The position numbers and the translations under genes were made by a program. The notes beneath the pieces were generated by a model. It saw only the letters and a list, made by a program, of their open reading frames with translations. It had not been told where the DNA came from and ran no database searches. From the NCBI RefSeq assembly GCF_900105735.1, contig NZ_LT629793.1, positions 1,488,001 to 1,552,000 of the forward strand: DNA of 64,000 bases, read 5' to 3'. The stretch is from Pseudomonas yamanorum (GTDB taxonomy: Bacteria > Pseudomonadota > Gammaproteobacteria > Pseudomonadales > Pseudomonadaceae). Shown here one piece after another: positions 8,086 to 18,053 of this stretch (its first letter is position 1; the number at the start of each line of letters is the position of its first letter).

Positions 8086-8919
8086 ATGAAAAAGGCACTG
8101 CACGGCGCAACCGTATTACTCACACTGTTCGGCGGCGGGGAGGCTGTCGCGCTGGAATGGATGAACAACAGCGTAGGATTTCGCTACGGGCAACAGTTCA
8201 CCAATCCGAACAACCCGGATGAATTCAGCAAGCGTATCTACAGCTTCACCCACGCCAGCGGCTACCAGTACGGCAGCAACTACCTGAACCTCGATGTGTT
8301 CCTGTCCGACAGCCGCGACCCACGCAAGGGCACCGACCACGGCGGCAGCGAAGTGTATGCCGTGTACCGACATCAGCTGTATGCCTCACGGGTATTCGAT
8401 GTGCCGCTGGGCACCGGGGTGATCAAGGATTACGCCCTCACCTTCGGCTTTGACGCCAACCGCAACAACAACCTGGCCTCGGCGAAAAAACGTGCACTGG
8501 TGATTGGCCCGACCTTGAAGTTCAACACCGTCGGCGTGCTGGACCTGAGCCTGATGTACTACAAGGAAAGAAACCATTCCGGCATTCCCGGCGCGAAAGA
8601 ACCCGACCATACCTTCGACGATACCTACATGCTCAACCTGGCCTGGATGCGGCCTTTCGAGATCGGCAACCACGGGGCGAAGTTTCAGGGGTTTATCAAT
8701 CACGTCGGGGAAAAGGGCGAGGACTTCCATGGTCGCGATACGGCGCCGGAAACCCTGATGCGCGCCGCGCTGATGGTGGCGGTACGCCCGGGAAAGAGCG
8801 TCAAGCCGAACCTGTATCTGGGGGTGGGTTACGAGTATTGGCATAACAAGTTCGGCGTAGACGGCGGCCGGGGCAGCCGCACATCAACGCCGACGGTGAA
8901 CATGGAAGTGACGTTCTAG
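8086..8919 (+). CDS. Tsx-like outer-membrane channel (nucleoside-specific porin family)
   Basis: Predicted outer-membrane beta-barrel of 277 residues with a signal peptide ([18 protein letters not shown], cleavage near residue 22). Alternating hydrophobic strands follow and the protein ends in phenylalanine (MEVTF), a usual barrel-assembly signal. Its overall look fits the OmpK/Tsx family, which passes nucleosides. The ATG at 8086 follows AAAGGA; an upstream ATG at 8056 is less likely. Its stop overlaps the convergent MFS gene by four bases. The purine permease and punC nearby support a nucleoside role, but the family call is by resemblance. Confidence 0.62.
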   Translation: MKKALHGATVLLTLFGGGEAVALEWMNNSVGFRYGQQFTNPNNPDEFSKRIYSFTHASGYQYGSNYLNLDVFLSDSRDPRKGTDHGGSEVYAVYRHQLYASRVFDVPLGTGVIKDYALTFGFDANRNNNLASAKKRALVIGPTLKFNTVGVLDLSLMYYKERNHSGIPGAKEPDHTFDDTYMLNLAWMRPFEIGNHGAKFQGFINHVGEKGEDFHGRDTAPETLMRAALMVAVRPGKSVKPNLYLGVGYEYWHNKFGVDGGRGSRTSTPTVNMEVTF

Positions 8920-10109
8920 CGGGCGCGCACCAGGTCGGCATCCGCATCGTCAACCTTCGGCCGCGCCAGCCAATAGCCCAACACGGCCAATGGCGCGGTC
9001 GCCAGCATCACGATCGCGGTGATCAACAGCGGCTGGTCGATCATCGACGACACAATCAGGCTCCCTAGAAAGCACAGGCCCAACTGCAAGGTGTTCTGCA
9101 AGGCTGCCGCTTTGCCGGAATTTTCTGCAAACGGCATCAGCGCATTCGCCACCACGATCGGATAGCTGGCGCCATTGACCAGCGCCATCAGGCAGAACGG
9201 AATCAGCAAGGTGGCGAGCGTCGGCACGGTCAAGGTCGCGACCAGGTACAACGCGACCATGCTGATGCAGTACGCCAGCAGCAACCACGGCAACAAGGTC
9301 TTGCCCTGGAACCGCTGCAACGCGCTGCGGCAACTGTAGCCACCGATCAGGAACGACAGCGTTGGCAGCACGTAGCTCAAGCCGATGTCATTGGGGCTGT
9401 AGCCCATGCCGCCGAGGATGAACGGCGAGGCGGTGAGCCAGGCAAAGAAACTGGCCGAGCACGCGGCAAAGATCATCACGTTGCCGGTGAACACCCGCGA
9501 CTTGAGCAATTGCCCATAGCCGAGCCGGGAACGTTCGGCATCGGTTGTCAGGCGTTTCGGCAGCGGTCTGAGAAACAACGTAGGCAGCAGCAGGAGCAAC
9601 GACACCACCAACAACACACCGAAGATCGCCTGCCAGCCCCAGTGATTCAACATCAGCGCCCCCAGCAGCGGCGCCAGGGCCGGTGATAGAGACATCAGCG
9701 GCATGATGCCGGCGAACACACGATGGGCCTTGTCCGCCGGGTAGCGGTCGATCACCAGCGCCTGCCAACTGACAGCGGCGGAACACACGCCAATCGCCTG
9801 GACAAAACGCAAGGCCAACAGTTGCGGTGCGGTCTCCACCCAGAACATGCCCAGGCAACCGAGCACAAACAGGGAGAGGCCAGTGAGCAGGACCGGCTTG
9901 CGCCCGAGCCGGTCGGACAGCGGCCCCCACAGCAACTGCCCGACAGCGAAGCCGGCGAGGAAAATACTCAGGCTTGCGCCCACTGCGCCGGGGGAAATCT
10001 GCAGTTGCTCGCCCATGGCGCCAAACGCCGGCAAGTACATATCCATGGCCAGATAGCCGAGCATGCTCAGCCCCGCCAGGTACCAGGTGAATCCAAAAGA
10101 ATTTTTCAT
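8916..10109 (-). CDS. punC: Bcr/CflA-type MFS transporter, PunC-like (purine transporter)
   Basis: Twelve-helix major facilitator of 397 residues in the Bcr/CflA drug:H+ family. The phrase [14 protein letters not shown] in helix 1 and the loop motif [14 protein letters not shown] after helix 2 are typical. In E. coli the neighbour of PunR (YdhB) is PunC (YdhC), an adenosine/purine transporter of this family. The divergent gene here is a close PunR look-alike, so PunC is the best name. A role in drug efflux cannot be excluded. AAGGC lies just upstream of the ATG at 10109. Confidence 0.75.
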   Translation of the reverse strand: MKNSFGFTWYLAGLSMLGYLAMDMYLPAFGAMGEQLQISPGAVGASLSIFLAGFAVGQLLWGPLSDRLGRKPVLLTGLSLFVLGCLGMFWVETAPQLLALRFVQAIGVCSAAVSWQALVIDRYPADKAHRVFAGIMPLMSLSPALAPLLGALMLNHWGWQAIFGVLLVVSLLLLLPTLFLRPLPKRLTTDAERSRLGYGQLLKSRVFTGNVMIFAACSASFFAWLTASPFILGGMGYSPNDIGLSYVLPTLSFLIGGYSCRSALQRFQGKTLLPWLLLAYCISMVALYLVATLTVPTLATLLIPFCLMALVNGASYPIVVANALMPFAENSGKAAALQNTLQLGLCFLGSLIVSSMIDQPLLITAIVMLATAPLAVLGYWLARPKVDDADADLVRAR

Positions 10110-10231
10110 TGAAGCCTTGTATAAACTGCCATCAAACTATTTGCTGACTGGCGCCTATTATGAAGCTGAGCATTTCCCTGTGAAGCGATAATAATTGAAC
10201 ACTCTTATCAATATTTTTGAAGGCAACCCCC

Positions 10232-11164
10232 ATGTGGTCTGAATACTCCCTGGATGTCGTGGATGCGGTGGCCCGCCACGGCAGCTTCAGCGCCGCCGCC
10301 CAGGAACTGCACCGCGTGCCATCGGCCATCAGCTACACCGTGCGGCAAGTCGAAGAGTGGCTGGCAGTGCCGCTGTTTGTCCGACGTCATCGGGACGTGG
10401 AGCTGACGCCCGCCGGTAAATTGTTCGTCGACGAAACTCGTGGCGTCATGAAAAAAATGCTCGGCACCCGCCGGCTGTGCCAGCAAGTGGCCAATGGCTG
10501 GAGTGGCCAGTTGAAGGTCGCGGTGGATTCCATCGTTAAACAGCAGCGCTGTCGGCAACTGGTGCTGGATTTCTATCGGCAGTTCCCGGAGGTGGAATTG
10601 CTGATGGAATACGAGGTGTACAACGGTGTGTGGGATGCCCTGGCCGATGACCGCACCGATATCGTGATCGGCGCCACCAGCGCGGTGCCGGTGGCCAGTC
10701 AATTCACGTTTCGCGACATGGGCCTGCTGAACTGGCTGTGCGTGGTCAGCAGCCGCCATCCGCTGGCGGCGGAAGAAGGCCTGCTCAGCGATGACCAATT
10801 GCGGCCCTTCGCCTCCCTGTGCATGACCGACACCTCGCGCAACCTGCCCAAGCGCGACACCTGGACCCTGGATAACCAGCGTCGCTTGGTGGTGCCGCAC
10901 TGGGCTTCGGCGATTGATTGCCTGCGGGACGGCCTGTGCGTCGGCATGGCACCGGCGCACCTGGTGCAGCCATGGATCGACCGCGGCGAGCTGAGTGCCC
11001 TGCAACTGTCCCGGCCCTTCCCCGCCAGCCCGTCGTGCGTGGCGTGGGCGCAGAACAAACTGTCGCCGGCCATGGCCTGGTTGCTGGATTACCTGGGGGA
11101 TACCGAGACCCTGAATCAGGAATGGCTGAACGGGGTGCAGGTGGGCTCCGGCTACCCCGTTTGA
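10232..11164 (+). CDS. punR: LysR-family regulator PunR
   Basis: DNA-binding regulator of 310 residues, the same length as E. coli PunR. The N-terminus MWSEYSLDVVDAVARHGSFS and the following AAAQELHRVPSAISYTVRQ are almost the remembered E. coli PunR sequence, as is the C-terminal LLDYLGDTETLNQEW. In E. coli PunR activates punC in response to adenosine, hypoxanthine or inosine. The ATG at 10232 follows GAAGG; the frame upstream from a TTG at 10217 is not needed. It is divergent from the punC-like gene with a 122-bp shared control region. Confidence 0.85.
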   Translation: MWSEYSLDVVDAVARHGSFSAAAQELHRVPSAISYTVRQVEEWLAVPLFVRRHRDVELTPAGKLFVDETRGVMKKMLGTRRLCQQVANGWSGQLKVAVDSIVKQQRCRQLVLDFYRQFPEVELLMEYEVYNGVWDALADDRTDIVIGATSAVPVASQFTFRDMGLLNWLCVVSSRHPLAAEEGLLSDDQLRPFASLCMTDTSRNLPKRDTWTLDNQRRLVVPHWASAIDCLRDGLCVGMAPAHLVQPWIDRGELSALQLSRPFPASPSCVAWAQNKLSPAMAWLLDYLGDTETLNQEWLNGVQVGSGYPV

Positions 11165-11167
11165 CTG

Positions 11168-11216
11168 ATCGTTCCCACGCTCTGCGTGGGAATGCAGCCA
11201 GTGACGCTCCGCGTCA
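11168..11216. repeat. Twin-hairpin intergenic repeat, distinct from the main REP family
   Basis: Two adjacent perfect hairpins: TTCCCACGC-TCT-GCGTGGGAA (11172-11192) and TGACGC-TCC-GCGTCA (11202-11216). The element separates the convergent punR and aminotransferase genes and may also act as a transcription stop, although no T-run follows. It differs in sequence from the GGGAGCGGGC family. Confidence 0.75.
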
Positions 11217-11229
11217 GCCTCATCCATGT

Positions 11230-12399
11230 CTAGTCCAGCAACCGGGAAAGTGCGCGCACGATCATTTCCACTTCCTTGGCATCGAGGGTCAGCGGCGGCA
11301 GCAGGCGAATGATCTTGCCCCGCGTGACGTTGATCAGCAGGCCATGCTCTTGCGCCGCACGCAGGGCCAGGTCGCGATGCGGGCTTGCCAGCTCGATGCC
11401 GATCATCAGCCCTTGCCCGCGAATCGCCAGCACCTGGGGATGCTCACTCAATTCCACCCGCAGGCGCGCCAGCAGCCGCTCGCCCTGTTGCGCCGCATTG
11501 TCCAGCAAGCCTTGCTCTTCAATGATTTCCAGCACCGTACACCCGACGCGACAGGCCAGCGGGTTGCCGCCAAAGGTGCTGCCGTGGCTGCCGGGGGTGA
11601 ACAGCTGCGCAACGGAGGCCCGCGCCAGGCACGCGCCAATCGGCACGCCGTTGCCCAGGCCTTTGGCCAAAGTCATCACGTCCGGCAAGATGCCTTCATG
11701 CTGGAAAGCAAACCAGCGACCCGTGCGGCCGATCCCGGTCTGGATCTCATCAAGCATCAACAACCAGCCTTGCCGGGTGCAGTGCTCGCGCAAGGCTTTC
11801 AGATAACCCGGCGGCGCGACCTGCACACCGCTTTCGCCCTGGATCGGCTCCAGCAGCACCGCCACAATCCGCGCACCAAACTTCTGGGTCACGGCTTCCA
11901 AGGCCTTCAAGTCCCCAAAGCCAACCTTGATAAAATCCCCCGGCAACTGTTGAAACCCTAGCCGCACGGAAGGCCCGTCGCTGGCGGACATGGTGCCCAG
12001 GGTGCGCCCGTGAAAGGCATTCTCCATCACCACCACCAGCGGCTGTTCGATGCCCTTTTTCCAGCCATGCAGCCGGGCCAGTTTCAGTGCCGTCTCGTTG
12101 GCTTCGGCACCGGAGTTGTTGAAGAACGCCTGGTCCAGACCGGAAAGGTGGGTCAGCCGTCGGGCCAGCCGCTGCTGCCAGTCGATGCTGTAGAGGTTGG
12201 AGGTGTGCAGCAGCAAACCCGCCTGCTCACTGATGGCCGCCACCAGCCGTGGGTGGGAATGACCGACGTTGGTCACCGCCACACCGGCCACCGCGTCCAG
12301 GTATTCACGGCCCTGCTGGTCCCACAGGCGCGTGCCAAGGCCACGGGTAAAGCTCAGGGGCGACGGTTGATAAGTGGTCATCAGGCAGGCGGCGGTCAT
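11230..12399 (-). CDS. Class-III aminotransferase, acetylornithine aminotransferase-like
   Basis: PLP-dependent transaminase of 389 residues related to ArgD, which converts N-acetylornithine and 2-oxoglutarate. The PLP lysine is in LAKGLGNG (Lys246); [14 protein letters not shown] and the substrate-site phrase [17 protein letters not shown] are present. The start at 12399 follows GGAGCC; an internal ATG six codons later lacks a ribosome site. It lies alone, divergent from a LysR gene, rather than with other arginine genes, so it may serve a catabolic or side pathway. The exact substrate is uncertain. Confidence 0.82.
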   Translation of the reverse strand: MTAACLMTTYQPSPLSFTRGLGTRLWDQQGREYLDAVAGVAVTNVGHSHPRLVAAISEQAGLLLHTSNLYSIDWQQRLARRLTHLSGLDQAFFNNSGAEANETALKLARLHGWKKGIEQPLVVVMENAFHGRTLGTMSASDGPSVRLGFQQLPGDFIKVGFGDLKALEAVTQKFGARIVAVLLEPIQGESGVQVAPPGYLKALREHCTRQGWLLMLDEIQTGIGRTGRWFAFQHEGILPDVMTLAKGLGNGVPIGACLARASVAQLFTPGSHGSTFGGNPLACRVGCTVLEIIEEQGLLDNAAQQGERLLARLRVELSEHPQVLAIRGQGLMIGIELASPHRDLALRAAQEHGLLINVTRGKIIRLLPPLTLDAKEVEMIVRALSRLLD

Positions 12400-12502
12400 G
12401 GCATCAGGCTCCAGTGCATCGTAGTGATGGCACCAGTATCGTTAGCCACCTGAGCTGGATAAACTGCGCAACACTGCGATCACTTTAAATCAGGGCTTGA
12501 TA

Positions 12503-13408
12503 ATGGATCTGTTCCAGGCGATGACGGTGTACGTGAAAGTGGTGGAAGCCGGCAGCATGACGGCGGCGGCGCAGGTGTGCGGCATGTCCACCACCATGGT
12601 CGGCAATCACCTGCGCGCCCTGGAGCAACGCCTGGGGGTCAGCCTGCTCAAGCGCACCACCCGCAAGCAAAGCCTGACCGAGTTTGGCGGGATTTATTAC
12701 CAGCGGTGCCTGGAGGTGCTGGGCCTGGTGGCCGACTCCGAGCAGATGGCCGAACAAGCCAACAGTGACGTGCCCAAGGGCCTGCTGCGGATCACCGCCC
12801 CCCCGGCCTTTGGCACCGAACGCCTGGCACCGGCGCTCAGCGAATTTTCCCGGCGCTACCCACAGATCAAGCTGTACGTGGTGCTGAGCAACCAGCGGAT
12901 GGACATGGTCGACAGCGGCTTCGACGTGGCCATCCGCTTGGGCGAGCTGGACGCTCCAAGCCTGATTGCCCGCCCCATGCAGGATTACACCATCACCCTC
13001 TGCGCCTCTGCGGAGTACCTGGCGCGCCGTGGCACACCTCAACGCCCCGATGATCTGCAACAACATGACTGCCTGGCATTCGCTTACCCGTCGACCGACG
13101 ATTGGCGCAACGCCGACAAGTTGTGGCGAATGCGCGGCGCAGAGGGCGAAGTGGAAATTCCGGTTTCCGGCTCATTGACCATCAACAGTTCGCAGGCCTT
13201 GCGCCAGGCTGCCCTGGAAGGCATGGGCATCGTGATGTTGCCTGACGCCCTGGTCGAGCCAGACTTGCGGGCCGGGAAACTGGTGGCATTACTGACGGAC
13301 TACCAACTGCCCAGCCGACCAATGCACTTGCTCTACGCCCAGGACCGCTATCGCCTGCCCAAGCTGCGGGCCTTTGTGGATTTCGTCATGGAGAAATGGG
13401 CGCGCTAG
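12503..13408 (+). CDS. LysR-family regulator divergent from the aminotransferase
   Basis: Regulator of 301 residues. The winged helix-turn-helix (GSMTAAAQVCGMSTTMVGNH) is followed by the RTTRKQSLTEFG linker typical of one large pseudomonad LysR subgroup, then an effector domain. The ATG at 12503 is favoured over a TTG two codons earlier. The 103-bp divergent spacing makes the ArgD-like gene the probable target. It closely resembles the LysR at 21509-22405. Its stop overlaps the convergent HAD gene by four bases. Confidence 0.85.
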   Translation: MDLFQAMTVYVKVVEAGSMTAAAQVCGMSTTMVGNHLRALEQRLGVSLLKRTTRKQSLTEFGGIYYQRCLEVLGLVADSEQMAEQANSDVPKGLLRITAPPAFGTERLAPALSEFSRRYPQIKLYVVLSNQRMDMVDSGFDVAIRLGELDAPSLIARPMQDYTITLCASAEYLARRGTPQRPDDLQQHDCLAFAYPSTDDWRNADKLWRMRGAEGEVEIPVSGSLTINSSQALRQAALEGMGIVMLPDALVEPDLRAGKLVALLTDYQLPSRPMHLLYAQDRYRLPKLRAFVDFVMEKWAR

Positions 13409-14028
13409 AGGCTCACCCCCAGTTCGATCAAGCGCTCACGGGTCTGCGCGGCAGATACGTGGTGAACCCCTTGCCAACCAAGCGCAATGGCCGCCTCGAT
13501 ATTGCCGGCTACGTCGTCAATAAACACCACTTCACCCGGCTGGATATCCGGCAGATGGGCGCGCACCTGAGCCAGGCTGGCGTGGTAGATCGCGGGATCG
13601 GGCTTGATCAGTTTGATTTCGCCGGACACCACGATGTCGCGAAAATATTGCAGGAACGGGTAGTTGGCCCGGGCATAGGGAAAGGTTTCGGCGGACCAGT
13701 TGGTCAGGCCGAACAGCGGCATCTTCGCCTCATGCAAGGCTTCGAGGATCGCCACACCCTCCGGCAATGCGCCCCGCAGCATCTCGTGCCAGCGGTCGTA
13801 GTACGCCTGGATCAAGGGTTCGTGCTGTGGATGCTCGGCAATCAGCGTGCGGGTCGCCTCGGCCAGGCTGCGCCCGGCGTCCTGCTCGGTGTTCCAGGCC
13901 TGGGTGCAGACCGTGTCCAGGAACTGCTGGCGCTCATGGTCGTCGGCAATCAGCTGGCGGTAGAGATGGTGCGGGTTCCAGTCGAACAGGACACCGCCGA
14001 AATCAAAAACGACTGCACGAATCGTCAT
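13405..14028 (-). CDS. HAD-superfamily hydrolase (YihX-like phosphatase)
   Basis: Cytoplasmic phosphatase-type protein of 207 residues. Motif I is VFDFGGVLFDW, so the second Asp of DxD is Gly, as in YihX-type and epoxide-hydrolase N-terminal HAD proteins (FDFGN). Motif II is LTNWS, the Lys is in IKLIKPDP, and the acidic motif IV is FIDDVAGN. YihX dephosphorylates glucose-1-phosphate; the substrate here is unknown. No operon partner is visible. Confidence 0.82.
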   Translation of the reverse strand: MTIRAVVFDFGGVLFDWNPHHLYRQLIADDHERQQFLDTVCTQAWNTEQDAGRSLAEATRTLIAEHPQHEPLIQAYYDRWHEMLRGALPEGVAILEALHEAKMPLFGLTNWSAETFPYARANYPFLQYFRDIVVSGEIKLIKPDPAIYHASLAQVRAHLPDIQPGEVVFIDDVAGNIEAAIALGWQGVHHVSAAQTRERLIELGVSL

Positions 14029-14084
14029 GTAGATCCTCCGTTAGCGTGGGTGTGATAACGGCCGCAGTCTGGCATGACGCGCAC

Positions 14085-14110
14085 AAAAAAGCGGCCCCTG
14101 GAGGCCGCTT
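14085..14110 (-). terminator. Rho-independent terminator of fabV
   Basis: On the minus strand, AAGCGGCC-loop-GGCCGCTT is followed by TTTT, 19 bases after the fabV stop. Confidence 0.85.
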
Positions 14111-14128
14111 CTTCGTTACCGCAAGCGC

Positions 14129-15322
14129 TTAAGCCTGAACCAGGCCCTTGATCTTCACGGTCGGATTGACGTCAGCGTCGTAGTCCACGCCGTCGATCTC
14201 GAAACCGAACAGGCGCAGGAACTCCGCCTTGTAGCCGGCAAAATCGCTGATCTCGTTGACGTTGTCGTCAGAGACCTGATTCCACAGGGCCGCTACCGCG
14301 TCCTGAACCTTCGGCTCAAGTTCCGCGAGGTCCGCACGCAGGCGGCCGTCGGCGTCGAGCTTGGGCTCTTTGCCATACAGGCTGTCCTTGAACAGGCCGT
14401 AGACCTGCTCGATGCAACCTTCGTGGGTACCCTGCTCTTTCATCACTTTAAACAGCAGCGACAGGTACAGCGGCATGATCGGGATCGCCGAGCTGGCCTG
14501 GGTCACTACGGCCTTGAGTACCGACACACGGGCATCGCCCTTCAGTGCCGCCAGGTTTTCGCGCAGGGTCAGGACTTTCTTGTCGAGGTCCTTCTTGGCT
14601 TCGCCGATGGAGCCGTTCCAGTAGATATCCTGGGTCAGCTTCTCGCCAAGGTAGGTGAACGCAGTGGTCTTGGCGCCTTCGGCCAACACGTCGGCGTCAC
14701 GCAGGGCGTCGATCCACAGCTGCCAGTCTTCGCCGCCCATGACTTTCACGGTGCCGTCGATTTCTTCCTGGGTAGCCGGCTCAAGGGTGGTGTCGACCAC
14801 GATGCCCTTGTCGGTATTGATACCGCGCAGGGTCACGGCCTTGCCGATCGGCTTCAGGGTGGAGGTGTGCACCACGCCTTGCGGGTCGGTACGGCGTGGC
14901 GCGGCCAGGCTGTAGACCACCAGGTCGATCTTGCCCAGGTCTTTCTTGATGGTTTCGATGGTCAGGCGCTTGATCTCGTCGGAGAACGCATCGCCGTTGA
15001 TGCTCTTGGCGTACAGGCCTTTTTCCAGCGCAAACTTCTCGAAGGCGGCGCTGTTGTACCAGCCGGCAGAGCTGAGCTTGCCTTCTTCGCCTTCTTTCTC
15101 AAAAAACACGCCCAGGGTGTCGGCGCCGCAGCCAAAGGCAGCGCTGATGCGCGCAGCCAAGCCGTAGCCGGTGGAAGCCCCGAGGACCAGCACCTTTTTC
15201 GGGCCGCCTTCAATGGCACCGTGTTCGGTCACGTAGTCGATCTGCTCTTTGACATTCGCTTCACAGCCAACCGGGTGAGCGGTCACACAGATAAAGCCAC
15301 GAACCCGCGGTTTGATGATCAT
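14129..15322 (-). CDS. fabV: FabV enoyl-ACP/CoA reductase (NADH)
   Basis: Reduces trans-2-enoyl-ACP or -CoA, the last step of each fatty-acid elongation cycle. FabV is the triclosan-tolerant isoform. The 397-residue length matches the family. The FabV catalytic Y-x8-K is seen as [10 protein letters not shown] (Tyr234, Lys243), and the N-terminal [20 protein letters not shown] is typical. The cofactor region reads [14 protein letters not shown]. The ATG at 15322 fixes this start; the 15 upstream codons in frame are not part of FabV proteins. It is a single gene with its own terminator. Confidence 0.96.
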   Translation of the reverse strand: MIIKPRVRGFICVTAHPVGCEANVKEQIDYVTEHGAIEGGPKKVLVLGASTGYGLAARISAAFGCGADTLGVFFEKEGEEGKLSSAGWYNSAAFEKFALEKGLYAKSINGDAFSDEIKRLTIETIKKDLGKIDLVVYSLAAPRRTDPQGVVHTSTLKPIGKAVTLRGINTDKGIVVDTTLEPATQEEIDGTVKVMGGEDWQLWIDALRDADVLAEGAKTTAFTYLGEKLTQDIYWNGSIGEAKKDLDKKVLTLRENLAALKGDARVSVLKAVVTQASSAIPIMPLYLSLLFKVMKEQGTHEGCIEQVYGLFKDSLYGKEPKLDADGRLRADLAELEPKVQDAVAALWNQVSDDNVNEISDFAGYKAEFLRLFGFEIDGVDYDADVNPTVKIKGLVQA

Positions 15323-15621
15323 AAAATTTCTGCCTCTTCCAAGGTGCCGAAGGCCAATGGTGGCCATTACAGCGTCAATCGTACCGGTCTATGACGCCCG
15401 GAAAACCGAAGCGTCACGATAGTCGCAAATCTTCTGTTCACAAAATGCTATCCGCAACACCGCCGACCTGACCATCCGCCGAGGCATTTTAGGGGGACAA
15501 CGGTAAAAATCTGTGCTGCGACTTCACAAATTTCCAGCATTTAAAACGCCACGTGAGGGCGATAACACCCTATCATGACCATATTATTTCGATATGTTTC
15601 GGCTCGGGCATGATGCCCACG
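15323..15621. other. Intergenic region upstream of fabV and the AspH-type gene
   Basis: This A/T-richer stretch holds the divergent promoters of fabV and the hydroxylase gene. No convincing protein or RNA gene was seen. The structured leader annotated separately begins at 15622. Confidence 0.6.
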
Positions 15622-15691
15622 GGTTGACTGACGCCTTTGCCTGGCCTGCCAGTCAATCGCGGACGGTTTTGAAGCAATCGAAAACCGTCCG
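15622..15691 (+). ncRNA. Structured 5' leader: two back-to-back hairpins before the AspH-type gene
   Basis: Hairpin 1 pairs GGTTGACTG (15622-15630) with CAGTCAATC (15650-15658), with one G-U pair. Hairpin 2 pairs CGGACGGTTTT (15660-15670) perfectly with AAAACCGTCCG (15681-15691) around a ten-base loop. Hairpin 2 ends three bases before the GGAG ribosome site (15694), and there is no T-run, so it is unlikely to be a simple terminator. A cis-acting translational control element is inferred. Confidence 0.5.
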
Positions 15692-15706
15692 ATGGAGCCC
15701 AGTTTC

Positions 15707-16531
15707 ATGAGTAAGAGTGTCATCCGCAAACGCCTGGCATCCGCCGCTTGGGTCCTTGGCGTATTGCTGTTCATTTATTGCTTCCCGAAGACCACACTGG
15801 TGTTTCTGCTGCTGGTGGTGTTCTGTGGACTGTATGACTTCCTGCGCAATGGCCTGTATGACAGCGCGACCATCAAGAAGTATTTCATCGGCAACGGGCG
15901 CAATACCTGGCTGCTGGCACCGTTCAACACGCTGTTCGATTTGTTGAGCCAGCGTAATCGGCACGTTTATAAAATGAACGACCTGCCGCCGGCCTGGCGC
16001 GAAGACCTGCAAAAGGTGATCGACGACGCCATGGCCAACAAAGACGAGATCATCCAGTACCTGGATGAGCGCATGGCCGAGAAAAAACGCGGCATGCTGT
16101 TTTTCCAATGGTACGGCCGCCCGATCGAGACCACCCTGGATATCCCGCAACTGCGGGAAAAACTGCCCTACGTGAAAACCATCGGCGTGTCGGTGTTCAA
16201 CGAAAACCGTTCCACCTCGTTTCACTTCGGCCCGCTGCGCATGATGTTCCGCGTGCTCTACAACATGGCACCGGCGCCCCATCACGACGGCGTCTATATC
16301 CAGGTCGGCAAGCACAAGCACTACTGGCACGATGACCCGCTGTTTATCTTTGACGACACGCTGATGCACGCCTCCTTCAACAAGAACGACGCCAAGCGCT
16401 ACTGCCTGTTCATCGATATCGTGCGGCCAACCCTGGTGCCGTCGTTGCTCAACGGCCTGATCGCGGGCTTTGCCGGAGCGGTCTTTACCTTGCGGCGGTT
16501 TTTCTACAAAAACTGGAAGCTGATTCAGTAA
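15707..16531 (+). CDS. Membrane-anchored aspartyl/asparaginyl beta-hydroxylase-family protein (AspH type)
   Basis: Predicted 2-oxoglutarate/Fe(II) oxygenase of 274 residues, with an N-terminal membrane segment (about 12-45) and a hydrophobic C-terminal segment (about 247-262). The family also includes the lipid A hydroxylase LpxO. Aligning by eye, the first iron ligand is His173 in FHFGP and the second His221 in DDTLMHASFN. The Asp of the HxD motif is Gly175, as in animal AspH (HTGP) and unlike LpxO (HRDP). The phrase RYCLFIDIVRP ends the domain. The ATG at 15707 has GGAG nine bases upstream. Substrate unknown; a lipid or membrane target is plausible. Confidence 0.75.
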   Translation: MSKSVIRKRLASAAWVLGVLLFIYCFPKTTLVFLLLVVFCGLYDFLRNGLYDSATIKKYFIGNGRNTWLLAPFNTLFDLLSQRNRHVYKMNDLPPAWREDLQKVIDDAMANKDEIIQYLDERMAEKKRGMLFFQWYGRPIETTLDIPQLREKLPYVKTIGVSVFNENRSTSFHFGPLRMMFRVLYNMAPAPHHDGVYIQVGKHKHYWHDDPLFIFDDTLMHASFNKNDAKRYCLFIDIVRPTLVPSLLNGLIAGFAGAVFTLRRFFYKNWKLIQ

Positions 16532-16678
16532 CTTCTGCGGCATGATGGTGCGCGACGGTGTTTGCGCTCGGCTCCAGTGCCGGGGAAAATGCCAGTCCAA
16601 TGCGACCGAAAACGGCGCGCACTATCCTCAAGCCACTGGCCATGCATGGTCCGGTGGCCGTGCTTTCAGGGAATCAGA

Positions 16679-18052
16679 ATGCCCCAAAGACAAGTCATCA
16701 ATGCCTCCGTAAGCCCTAAAGGCAGCCTTGAAACGCTGTCGCAACGTGAAGTCCAGCAACTGAGCGAAGCCGGTACCGGCAGCATCTACACCCTCTTCCG
16801 TCAATGCGCCCTGGCCATTCTCAACACCGGCGCGCACATCGACAACGCCAAGACCATCCTCGACGCCTATAAAGATTTCGAAGTGCGCATCCACCAGCAG
16901 GACCGTGGCGTGCGCCTGGAACTGCTGAACGCCCCGGCCGACGCCTTCGTCGATGGCGAAATGATCGCCAGCACCCGGGAAATGCTGTTCAGCGCCCTGC
17001 GTGACATCGTCTACACCGAAAACGAACTGGACAGCCAGCGCATCGACCTGAGCAGTTCCCAGGGCATCACCGACTACGTGTTCCACCTGCTGCGCAACGC
17101 CCGCACCCTGCGCCCGGGCGTCGAGCCGAAGATCGTGGTGTGCTGGGGCGGGCACTCGATCAATACCGAAGAATACAAATACACCAAGAAAGTCGGCCAC
17201 GAACTCGGCCTGCGCAGCCTCGACGTGTGCACCGGATGCGGCCCCGGCGTGATGAAAGGCCCGATGAAGGGCGCGACCATTTCCCACGCCAAGCAACGCA
17301 TTACCGGCGGGCGCTACCTGGGCCTGACCGAGCCCGGGATCATCGCCGCCGAGGCGCCGAACCCGATCGTCAATGAGCTGGTGATTTTGCCGGACATCGA
17401 AAAGCGCCTGGAAGCCTTCGTGCGCGTCGGCCACGGCATCATCATCTTCCCGGGCGGCGCCGGCACTGCCGAGGAGTTCCTGTACCTGCTGGGCATCCTG
17501 ATGCACCCGGACAACCACGACGTGCCGTTTCCGGTGATCCTCACCGGGCCGAAACACGCCGCGCCGTACCTGCAACAGCTGCACGCGTTTGTCGGCGCAA
17601 CCCTCGGCGAAGCGGCCCAAGCCCACTACCAGATCATCATCGACGACCCGGCTGAAGTAGCACGGCAGATGACCGTCGGCTTGAAAGCGGTCAAACAGTT
17701 CCGCCGTGAGCGCAACGACGCGTTCCACTTCAACTGGCTGCTGAAGATCGACGAAGGCTTCCAGCGCCCGTTCGATCCGACCCATGCCAACATGGCCAGC
17801 CTGCAACTGAGCCACGCCCTGCCGCCCCATGAACTGGCGGCCAATCTGCGCCGAGCGTTCTCGGGGATTGTGGCGGGCAACGTCAAGGACAAGGGCATCC
17901 GCCTGATCGAGCAGAACGGGCCGTATGAGATCCATGGCGACCCGGCGATCATGAAGCCGCTGGACGAGTTGCTGAAGGCGTTTGTGGAGCAGCACCGGAT
18001 GAAACTGCCAGGCGGCGCCGCCTACGTGCCGTGCTACCGCGTGGTGCAGTGA
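16679..18052 (+). CDS. ppnN: Nucleotide 5'-monophosphate nucleosidase PpnN (YgdH)
   Basis: Cytoplasmic enzyme that splits nucleoside monophosphates into base and ribose-5-phosphate; in E. coli it is stimulated by (p)ppGpp. At 457 residues it matches the E. coli protein (454). An N-terminal PpnN-specific domain precedes the Rossmann-like LOG domain, with the nucleotide-site phrases VCTGCGPGVMKGPMKGA and PGGAGTAEEFLYLLGI. AGGGAA precedes the ATG at 16679; the open frame back to 16562 is not coding. It is monocistronic and convergent with the RidA-type gene one base away. Confidence 0.93.
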   Translation: MPQRQVINASVSPKGSLETLSQREVQQLSEAGTGSIYTLFRQCALAILNTGAHIDNAKTILDAYKDFEVRIHQQDRGVRLELLNAPADAFVDGEMIASTREMLFSALRDIVYTENELDSQRIDLSSSQGITDYVFHLLRNARTLRPGVEPKIVVCWGGHSINTEEYKYTKKVGHELGLRSLDVCTGCGPGVMKGPMKGATISHAKQRITGGRYLGLTEPGIIAAEAPNPIVNELVILPDIEKRLEAFVRVGHGIIIFPGGAGTAEEFLYLLGILMHPDNHDVPFPVILTGPKHAAPYLQQLHAFVGATLGEAAQAHYQIIIDDPAEVARQMTVGLKAVKQFRRERNDAFHFNWLLKIDEGFQRPFDPTHANMASLQLSHALPPHELAANLRRAFSGIVAGNVKDKGIRLIEQNGPYEIHGDPAIMKPLDELLKAFVEQHRMKLPGGAAYVPCYRVVQ

Positions 18053-18053
18053 G

